From: Mugil cephalus | Taxonomy: Eukaryota > Chordata > Actinopteri > Mugiliformes > Mugilidae | Assembly: GCF_022458985.1 (NCBI RefSeq) | Contig: NC_061777.1 | Location: 8,906,668 to 8,970,667 of the forward strand | Reading direction: 5' to 3' | DNA: 64,000 nucleotides | Shown here: positions 55,357 through 64,000 of the stretch, one piece after another | Position numbering within the stretch: the stretch's first letter is position 1 | How the letters are laid out: each line of letters starts with the position of its first letter | Program-made: the position numbers and the translations under genes | Notes under the pieces: model-generated | The model's database searches: none | Seen by the model: only the letters and a program-made list of their open reading frames with translations | What the model was told of the DNA's origin: nothing

Positions 55357-58300
55357 ATGTACAACGTAGGATTTTCAGCATTGCTGTGCTTGTTGTTCGT
55401 CTGCTGCAAAGCTATGCCGACTCAACTCAGCCAGGAGGCTGTGAATGACAGACCTGTGATCGGTAAGTGACACGTAGTTATTTGTAAAACTTAAAAACTG
55501 AGACGAACAAAAAGTCCAGGTGACACAAATGTTTAGGAAATGGGTATTTCTCTACAGCCTTGTCACGGTTCCTTCGTCGTGTATTCACAGCTGCCGTGTT
55601 TTTGTCCCACAGGTGTTTTAACTCAGCTGGTCTCCGACGACATCTTGAAGCCGTTCGGGAGGACTTTCATACCTTCGTCCTACGTGAAATACCTGGAGTC
55701 TGGGGGGAGCAGGGTGATGCCTATCAGGTGGGTTCAGTGCATATTGATTCACGACGGACACCTTTGACTTCAGCTTTGCAATGTTGATTTCAAATCTGCA
55801 AAATAATAATGTGTATTTTAAATGGGGGGGCGTCAGATTAGTGTTGCAGAAGATGATTTCATTTGGTTTCCTGTCTGAAATCTGGTGGGAAAAAGTTGAC
55901 TCTCCTTGTTTATCGTCAAATATTTTAGCAGCGGATCACTGATTGTTTTCTCTCCCTGCACAGGCTGACTCTTACCACTGCTGAGTATGAAAACATCTTC
56001 AAGAAGATTAACGGGTGAGCTGCGGTTCAAGACTCTAAACATCCTTGAAAATAATCACATTCATCCCTTAAATGAAAGCTGTAACTGCATGTTCTTCCGC
56101 GTTGCCTGTTAAGCCTGATGTTCATCGGTGGAGCTGCAGACTTGGAAACTTCAGACTTTGCCAGGGTGGCCAAGATCTTTTACCGACTCGCTCTGACGGT
56201 TCGTGCAGAACGACATTTTTCATTGTTTCTCCCACGTGAGCGTTGAGTTGTTGTGCTTCATTAGAATTTCGAGGGGCGGTTCCCGCACTCGTCCTGAGTA
56301 TTGCCTTTTGAAAACATTTTGAAATAACAGCTGAACATGATACTGAACAAAATGACATTTAAAGCATGCGGAATTGTTTGCAACTTCCTATGTCTGTCAA
56401 TAACTTAATTCTCTAAAAGGGAACTGTCTTTGCTCTAAAGACTGTGTCATGAAAGTTTATTGCTGTTGGTGCTTTTACCTGCATAAAGTCTGTCAACAGG
56501 CGTTTCCATGTCGCATCAGATGCGGGTGAATAACATTTCTGACTGCGTGTGTGTTCCAGGCCAACGACGCCGGGGACTTTTTCCCCATCTGGGGCACATG
56601 CATGGGCATGCAGCTCCTCACTGTCCTGGTAGCCGGTGAAAACCTGCTGACAAGGACCACCGCTGAGAACGTAGCTTTACCCCTCAACCTAACCGCAGGT
56701 AAAAGGCGTCCGTGTGTCAAAGTACAGCCGTGATTTGTTTTACCGTTTGACTCCTGGAACGTGCGTCTTTTTATTTCACGCTGCGTTTCCAATGACGCGT
56801 GCATGAATTGAATCAGAACACTTGGTGTCAGTAGAAGCAAGTTTCACATCCAAGTGTTTTCTTTCTTTCCTTTTAAAATACCATTGTTTGATGGAGTGTT
56901 GAGTCTTTTAAGTGAAAAGGTTTTTATGAATGGACTTGATCTACTTACCTGCTCCCTCTGAAACCCTGCAGAGACCAAGTCCAGTCTGATGTTCCGAGGT
57001 TTCCCCGATGAGCTCCTCAAAGCTGTGACCCAAGAACCCCTGACGGGCAATTTTCACACTTATGGAGTTACAGTAAAGGTGCGGTACAACTTATAAATTC
57101 CACTGTGTTTCACTTCCTCTCCTTTGGTTTAGTGTTTCATTGTCTTTGCGCTGAGAATTAAAACCACAGCCAGCCATTTGATCATGTCCGTCATGTTTTA
57201 AAATTCATCGGTTTTCAGTTAGGAAACTTTCTACAGGAGTTTTAGCGTTGCCTTTATTAATTAGTTCTGCTAAGTTTCCACATTAAATTCATGTGTTGCT
57301 TATTCCTAAACCAGTTAGTGTTTAATCAGAATACAAACGAGTAAAAGCTGGAGATGATCACAGTTCACACCCATGAAGCTTTTTAGTGACCTTAACAATC
57401 TACATGCAAGATGAATATAATAATGCAAGGTAACAAATAAATGATAACTGTGTCCACAGACCTTTCATGAAAATGAGAAGCTGCGTTCTTTCTTCTCCCT
57501 CCTGTCCACGAACGTCGCCGAGAGCGGAGCTCACTTCATCTCAACGATAGAAGGTAGCACGTCATTCGAGTACCGACTTTGCAGATCAAATAGCTTCCTT
57601 GTAGCAGCGTTGTGCTCACGGCATGTGCGGTTGTTTTTGTGATTTTTTTTTTCTTCCCGTCGTGCCAGGTAAAAGATATCCTTTCTACGGAGTGCAGTGG
57701 CACCCAGAGGTGAATCGCTTTCAGTGGAACAGCCAGCTCAACTTCCCTCACTCCGCTCACGCTGTTCAGTTATCGTCGCTGCTGGCAGAGTTTTTCGTCA
57801 ATGAAGGTAGCATTAAAAAAAAAAACTGTTATTACTGACTGTATCATTAGGCTTTAATAAGTACAGTTGTTGAAATTGCATGCTCTTTTGTACGTTGGAT
57901 TGTTGTGGGATTTAGAGGAGTGAGCGTGCTCATTTTTTCATTCACTGGATTAACCATAAATAGACACTGATTGATATTATTTCAGTTCTAACTACCTTTT
58001 TCTACCCACCGCTATCACAGTCTGCAATTTTTGCAATAAATGTGTCACAACTGCAGATTAGTATCCGCACTGACCAACAAAAGCATTGCAGGGAGCTAGA
58101 ATTGTCACACAGCTGATTACTTTACATTAGATAACTGTGAAGGTGTCCGAGCTTCCTCTGTACACATCCGTGATACCAGCAATGGTTTGTGAAATGGAAA
58201 AATTTTCATATCACTGGTAACAGTAGAAGATTAACTACAAAATTATCATAAAAACAGATAAAACACAAATTCTATTGTTTGCTTTAGACACATTGTGCCC

Positions 58301-58868
58301 TTTTGTTCTCTCAAAAGAGAAAGAAGAGATGTTAAAAAAAAATGCTTTACTGTCACAGGTCAGTGGTGCAGATTTTGAAAGATTTCGCATGTGGAAATCT
58401 GTTATTCGATCTCCATTATATTGAAATATAATACTACATACCATGAGCATTTGGTACTAAGAGACCCAAATAAAGTTTAACGTAGCTGACGTATCCGCAG
58501 GAACCCTGAATTACTCAAAGAGAAAAAAGACAAGAAATTAAAAGATACTTTTAAAAATTTTACAATTCAATTCACCAAAAAACTTAAATATTAGTTCTAA
58601 AAATATTCTATTTAACACTTCTATATCTTGATTCTACCTGATTTTCTCCAATCTCGTTGTAAACACTAATGACAATAAAGGGCATTCGATTCTATTCTAT
58701 TCTGTTTCCCAGTGCATTGTATTCTAACGCTGCTTTCTGCTTTGTTTAGGAAGGAGAAGTTTACATCGGTTTGACAATCCTGAGGAAGAGGCCTCGTCAC
58801 TGATTTACAAATACACGCCCGTCTATGCTGGGAACTTCACAGGATATGAGCAGCTCTATTTTTTCTGA
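55357..58868 (+). CDS. ggh: Gamma-glutamyl hydrolase, 9 exons, 317 aa precursor
   Basis: Lysosomal/secreted class-I-glutaminase-fold peptidase that trims the poly-gamma-glutamate tail from folates and antifolates. Exons: 55357-55462, 55613-55727, 55964-56014, 56114-56198, 56560-56698, 56972-57078, 57460-57553, 57669-57806, 58750-58868 (954 nt). Seen: signal peptide MYNVGFSALLCLLFVCCKA; PVIGVLTQLV; SSYVKYLESGGSRVMPIR; LMFIGGAADL; nucleophile Cys133 in WGTCMGMQ; His244 and Glu246 in VQWHPEV, positions equivalent to the human Cys/His pair; possible N-glycosylation at NLTA and NFTGY; C-terminus GYEQLYFF. Human GGH is 318 aa. ATG has A at -3. Intron 8 (57807-58749) holds a LINE tail. Confidence 0.97.
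58620..58700 (+). mobile_element. LINE 3-prime tail with TATTC repeats
   Basis: CCAATCTCGTTGTAAACACT then ATGACAATAAAGGGCATTCG ending in a TTCTATTCTATTCT pentamer run, the usual end of a teleost non-LTR element. In ggh intron 8. Confidence 0.6.
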
Positions 58869-59195
58869 GACTCTCCGGCGGCTGGAGTGTCTTTCCCTCT
58901 CTGCTCATGTACAACAGAACACTATCATGTGCAGTCCACAGGGGTCTGCTAGGCCTCTGAAAGAGATCGATTTCTGCCATGTGTGCACTTTTATGAGGTT
59001 TCTGCACCGTCATTTATGGTTTTAACGACATAAAAAAAATGATTTTTATACTTTAATGTTCATGTTTTTTGTATTTTGTATGAAATGAAATGGGATTCTT
59101 GTCATGGTAGAACATTTGAATGGATTTTTTTACTCACTGTTGGTGTTTCTTCCACTTAACAAATAAAGAAATAAAGGGTTTTACAAAATTGTCTC
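58869..59195 (+). other. ggh: ggh 3-prime UTR with paired poly(A) signals
   Basis: About 300 nt after the TGA at 58866-58868, ending with two closely spaced AATAAA hexamers (59162-59167 and 59170-59175). Confidence 0.7.
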
Positions 59196-59379
59196 ACTTC
59201 AAGCCAGACACACGATCTTTTCCTCCAACGATGAATGTTCTTATGGATATTAAATTAAGTTATTTTTCCAAACATCTTAATAAATAGTAATCCACGCAGA
59301 CTTAAAAGTTCATTTTTGGCCTTGGCAACAGGACTTGCTGAGTGAATCTTCACTAGTGCCATGAAGTGTATTCAGTACT

Positions 59380-59598
59380 TCAGTCACAAATAAAGTACCT
59401 AATGCCAGTGCACAGCTTCTTTGTAGAGAAATAAAATGTGACTGTAGAGGTACCTAAAAAAAAATGAAATGTTTATACAAAAGGTCAAGGCTGGATTACC
59501 AAAGCTGAGAATTGGCAGATAACTCTCTGGTGCATCATAGGTTGCATCCAGGTTCAGTGTGAGGCAATTTATTTGGCAGAATCTGAAGGTCACATTGG
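59380..59598 (-). other. Possible unassigned exon pair
   Basis: On the minus strand, 59500-59598 (99 nt) is bounded by CTTTCAG and GTAATCC and reads NVTFRFCQINCLTLNLDATY then DAPESYLPILSF; 59380-59453 follows a T9-AG acceptor and continues in frame to a stop (VTFYFSTKKLCTG...). The phases agree across the putative 46-nt gap, but 46 nt is shorter than a normal vertebrate intron and I recognise no family, so this may be a decayed repeat or chance. Confidence 0.15.
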
Positions 59599-60142
59599 CT
59601 GAAAGCAGAAAATGTGAAGATTATTACTTATTAAAGTTATGCAAAGTTACAAAAGTGGGCAACGATTCCCATCTTGCTCGTAAATATTGAAGTGGGAACA
59701 AACAATTGGTTGACACGTCACTGTCATGTTGTGGCTATAAAGAGTTCAAGCCAACTTTAATTTGTGCTACATCAGCTTTATATCTCCATCATCTGTCAAA
59801 AATGAATGTTTTCAGTTGCCTTTTTACACCAAAACCTCCAAAATGTAAATCTAACTTTTCCCTTCGGGCATCCTCCCATCATACTAGGAGATCTCACGAG
59901 CAGTGCACACCCTCCTCCCGTAGATTCAAAAGGCACTTAAAAATACCCGGGGGCGATACATGACGCTCGTCTCTTTCTGTTCTTGCTGGCATTATTAGAG
60001 CAGGCCTCATGCCTTCGCTGCACTACACACCATAGTTCATGTAGTTTACCGGGGGAAAGCTGGACATGGAGCACAGTGATGCATTGGTTCTTAATCTGTG
60101 TGACACAGAACCACTGGCAAGAGGAGGAATTCGATTCAAGTC
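59599..60142. other. Intergenic sequence, nothing recognised
   Basis: No gene, repeat or regulatory pattern that I can support. Confidence 0.5.
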
Positions 60143-60412
60143 AAGCTTCTGCTGGGAAGCTTTTGGACCTGGCATTAATGTGGGTGTACCACCCACCTAG
60201 ACCAGACCAGGCGTCCCCACTCCATAAAAAACCCCAAAGTGATTAAATATCTGTGGGATGCACTGGAACAGATTTCACATCTGGTCCACAGAGGCCCCTC
60301 CCCTCAACCCATGGGACCCAAAGGCCCCTACTAACTAACAACTTCCTACTGCCAGACACTTCAGGACACCCTCAGAAGGCCCATGTCCATTCACCGATGA
60401 GTCCAAATTGTT
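60143..60412 (+). mobile_element. Tc1-like element fragment
   Basis: GCTTTTGGACCTGGCATTAA, the TCTGTGGGATGCACTGGAAC block and CCCTCAACCCATGGGACCCA match the interior of 33331-33842. Both terminal inverted repeats are missing; it is the most truncated of the family besides 3335-3546. Confidence 0.75.
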
Positions 60413-60689
60413 TACAAATGCCTCGAAATGCAATGAAATGGTTTGCAATATCCGAATATTTCTTTGTTAAGTACTTCTCCATTGACCTGGTTAGTTGATA
60501 AGAGGAAGTAGGAGACAAGAGGGCACAGAGAGGACAAATGTCCCAAGATCTACTTATTGGAGTAGAGAGCAAAGGCTCGTGACCTCAGCATCTAGAAAAA
60601 AAGAAAAAAAATCCTCGCAACTGCCTCGTGTTTGTCCTTTCTTTCAGCAAAAGATAAAGACTAGAGATGACGATCAGAGGCAGGAAACA

Positions 60690-61230
60690 CGCGCAGTCCG
60701 TCCAGCCCAGCCGTCACACAACACACACCGACACGATTGGTCTCGACGCACGTCAGTAGCGTCTGCCGGGGCGGGAGCAGGAGAACCGAGCCAGCGTTCT
60801 AGTTTTCCCCTCTCACACACAGATGCTGCCACTGCTGCTGCTGCTTCAGTGTCACGGCGTCTATCAGTAATAGCACAGTCAAAACAACCACACCGAGGAG
60901 CAGCCGGGGAAAATCTACATCACAGTTCCTGCTTTTCGGGTCCAGCGCGCGCGGCATGTGGCACCAACTCCGCTTCAGCTTCCGATAAAGGCGTCCTTTC
61001 GTCAACCTTTTTTTCTTCTTCTTCTTCTTCTTTTGCTCGTCATTTACGACCTCTTAAATAGGTGCTATTGTCTCGCTCACCTCTCGCGCAGCTGGCACGC
61101 CGTCTCCGCCTGCGCTCGAGCTCGAGCTCTCCGTTGCGGTCGTCCATCCGCTCAGGCGGTCGTGGCATGTTGGTAAACAGAATCGGATCCCGCCGGCAAG
61201 GACTCCCTCTGGTGCATTGATGCACCCGTT
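60690..61230. promoter_or_regulatory. CpG-richer patch, possible promoter of a gene outside the window
   Basis: Locally raised CpG density with an Sp1-like GGGGCGGGA (about 60768), an inverted CCAAT (GATTGG, about 60736), GCGCGCGGC (about 60946) and GAGCTCGAGCTC (about 61118), unlike the AT-rich flanks. A CTT run lies at 61009-61033. The open frames through it look like shadows of GC content. Direction of any transcript is unknown. Confidence 0.3.
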
Positions 61231-64000
61231 TCAGTGGTGTAACGGTGAGCAGTCATTTTTTTTCTAATGTGACAATGGTGTTTCGCTAGGCCTCTGAGAT
61301 GTAATGCCTTGTTATTTCAATAAACATTACAGACCGAACCGCTCCAGTGTCTCCTCGAGACACGGCGTGGAGAGATGTATGTTAAATTCCTGCCCGTGCT
61401 GCTCCATTTGTGCTTAACAATGAGTGTAAAGTGTATGCAGCTTTCATGTTTTAAAATCCAGTTTATAAGCAGCATATAACATGCAAGTAATCTGTATAAA
61501 AACGCCATTTAAATGGTTATTTATACCTAAACTGACTTCCTCCTGGGGCCACCAATAAGTGGAAGTACACATGATAAGTACACATGATATTAAATGGCAG
61601 ACAAACTTCTCATAGAAGTACTTTGTTTACTTGTACGTCTACATAAATGGCATTATTACTTTTGGAATAATTCATTGACTTCATTTACAGGAAACCGTAA
61701 ATCAGTTATTATTATTATTTTTCAGGCCAAAATGACTGAAACCCTCTCAAGTTATGATTTGGATTTGTTGTATTTGTTGCAACGTATGCTCACACATATT
61801 TATATTTATTCTAAATCTGGCAGATCGGTGCAATAAACCTAAACATAAGAATAAGCAAGATAATCTTTGGCCAAATAAGATGTGAGATTTGAATACATCT
61901 ATTACTTGTGAGGGGCCTTTTTTCCCCAATTTCCAGCGTTTAACTGACACAATTATTTATGAAGAACATGATCAATAATGAAGTAATGATTAGCTGCGTC
62001 TCTTGTGGTTACACTGTGTGATTAATTGTGTTTGTGTACTGCCTATAAATGATAAAAAGCGAGGTTGGTTTGTTTAATTTCATGTCGTGTTAGTTCATTA
62101 GTTAATATTTGTCTGGAGTGTTAGATTAGAAGGCTGCTTGATTCATAGAAACCTTGATTTCAAGTCTGAAGTGATTCTACAGAAGGCTGGTCATTCAAAT
62201 CTCCTGTCTCAGTCATCTTGTTAAGCAGCCTCTCACTCGCACCCTTTGACCAATCGTCTCCGAAAGGCGTAAAGTCTGAACAACTTGTCTGTCGTGTTTG
62301 AAAGTGCTCAAAGTGACCGAGTCACGCTTAGGGCAAAACGACTCTCTTCACTGCGGCGAAATGATGTTTCTGCGCCTCATTGTCGCGGTGAGACCCGGCG
62401 GAGCTGATGGATTGACGTTCTTTTCCTACTGACTTGGCTTGTTTGAATGCAGCAGCCTCCTCCGTGGACTATTTGTGGCGTGCAGACTAGAACAATTACT
62501 CCCTTTGTGCTGTGCAACTCCCCCTTGCTATTCATAGTACACGCGCACAAACACCGCCACATTCTGCTAGAAAAATGAAGGAGTATCAGGCAGCCACGGC
62601 TCAGCGTCTGCTCTGCGTGTCAGAATATCTCTGAATCGTGGCTGTTTGTCTCTGTGCTTATGCGTCGATACGTGTGATAATGCTTTCGTGCATGTGATGG
62701 GGAGTTCAGGGCCCAACCTACTTTCTTCTCGGGAGCAGCAGCGGCGGCAGCCGTGCAGGCAGGCCTGAGTGTTTCCCCCCATGTAAAGTGCTGAATATTT
62801 GATGGGAAGTTCTGTCTTGAGTGCACGCAGAAGCAGCTTTGTGTGAACACGGCGTATATAGGACAAAACCCCACCAGGCATCTCATAGGAGCTGTCAGGG
62901 AAACTATAATCGAGGCATTTTACAGCTCTGTCAAATCACAGAGGGACTTTCCTGTCTTTTCGAACAACAACGCGAGAATCTCCCCGGCTTAGATTTTCTG
63001 CGTCCTCAAAACGAGAACTTTTTGCGAGCTAGCCTTCGTCTCTCTCTCTCTTTTTTTATTTTTTTATTTTTTTACTGCATCTGCTACTCTTGGCGCCATG
63101 GCAACGGGGCGCCTCACGAGAGCGCCAATATATAGGTCAGTGGTCATCCACGGCTCCACCCAGAGCAAAACATCACATGCAGACGTTTGATTTCCACGCA
63201 TGCAAAAGTGGAGGAGGACAACGTGAGCGGCCATTGTCACAGACAGTCGGGACACGACGGACGCACACAAACACTTGAATACAAATGACCCAGATTTAGA
63301 CCGGGGAGTCTGTAGCAGCTTCACAGGTGATTTGTGCCATCAGCTGCGCAGTGACATGAACACGGGAACAGACATATACCCCCCCCCCTTCTCTGTCTCG
63401 TGCTGTGTGTGTCTCTTTGTCTGCTGATGATCTCTGAAAACCAGATTGTTCGACATATGTGAAGATGAAAATTGGGTCAGCGTGCTCGCCTGTTTGCATG
63501 TTCACATCCTCACGTGTGTCCAGCCACGGCGGTGGACACTGAGGTCACATCCTCAGTGATATTCTGGAATATAGAGGATGTAACGCAGTCTGCATTTTAC
63601 TGTGATGCACATGCTACATACGTTTGTTTTCGAAATACCCAAACATTTGACTGTTTTGGTCGGGAAAGTCGGGAATTATCTTTCCCAGTATCACCGATTC
63701 TGCTTGACGTGTATTAGGAAGTGTAACAATAGGAAAGGCCAAAGCATCGTCTGTACTTCCAGTGTTGTTTAGAAAAAAAAAAAACACTTCAGCGTGAGAA
63801 AAAAACATCTAGTGCACAAGTTCTATCAGGAAACAGCACTTAAAAGCTCAAAAGTACTTCCATCGTACAGAACATCGACCTCTGTGACTCACATATTATA
63901 AAATGGCAGTTTGATGTTTAAGTGCTTTTATACGAGTGAGTGAGCGACATTTCACAGCAGTAGGTGTTCCTGGCGAGGCAAGTTTATAACTAGTTTATTT
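61231..64000. other. Gene-poor right flank
   Basis: 2.8 kb with no exon, RNA gene or repeat family that I recognise. A T-rich run at 63050-63075 and a C-run at 63380-63389 are the only simple-sequence features. It could be first-intron or intergenic sequence of a neighbouring gene. Confidence 0.5.

Noticed and set aside
60495-61061. Open frame of 188 codons on the plus strand
   Set aside because: Low-complexity, Arg/Ser/His-rich translation with poly-Ser from the CTT run, no domain, and it spans a Tc1-adjacent flank and a CpG-rich patch. Most likely non-coding.
62567-62886. Two overlapping minus-strand open frames of 88-104 codons
   Set aside because: No recognisable domain, no splice or promoter context, and each disagrees with the other's frame; consistent with chance in a moderate-GC stretch.

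Overview
The window is nuclear DNA from a ray-finned (teleost) fish, most likely one with a fairly compact genome. It carries five intron-containing genes whose reconstructed products align end to end with vertebrate proteins. Between and inside them lie remnants of Tc1/mariner-like and hAT-like DNA transposons, L2/CR1-type LINE 3-prime ends, and CA, TA and AGAT microsatellites typical of fish. I rebuilt every exon by hand from splice signals, reading-frame phase and recalled family sequence. All five CDSs close in frame: atxn2 24 exons/1122 aa, mapkapk5 14 exons/471 aa, ostf1 10 exons/214 aa, nmrk1 7 exons/205 aa, ggh 9 exons/317 aa.

Layout. (1) 170-22561, minus: ataxin-2 (atxn2), an RNA-binding regulator of translation and mRNA stability with Lsm, LsmAD and PAM2 modules but no polyglutamine tract. 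(2) 22562-25302: divergent intergenic region shared with (3) mapkapk5, 25303-39115, plus: the PRAK/MK5 stress kinase, with a long 3-prime UTR that meets (4) ostf1 (39310-48813, minus: SH3 plus ankyrin repeats) tail to tail. (5) 48814-49712: a short head-to-head promoter with a perfect NRF-1 palindrome, an inverted-repeat-free CCAAT box, a CRE-like site and a 21-unit AGAT microsatellite. (6) nmrk1 (nicotinamide riboside kinase 1, NAD salvage), 49713-54254, plus. (7) ggh (gamma-glutamyl hydrolase, folate polyglutamate turnover), 55357-58868, plus, with a TATA box. (8) 59200-64000: mostly gene-poor, with a Tc1-like fragment and a CpG-richer patch that may be the promoter of a gene outside the window.

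How the genes relate. There is no operon-like or pathway logic. The order joins blocks found on three human chromosomes (ATXN2/MAPKAPK5 on 12q24, OSTF1/NMRK1 on 9q21, GGH on 8q12). Two promoter arrangements are divergent and one gene pair is convergent.

I saw no CRISPR array, integrated virus, tRNA, rRNA or novel multi-gene system. The observations most worth a second look are an unexplained 75-codon open frame inside mapkapk5 intron 6, two GC-AG introns, the polyQ-less ataxin-2 start, in-frame tandem splice acceptors in atxn2, a perfect 15-bp inverted repeat in nmrk1, and a family of at least five related Tc1-like remnants.
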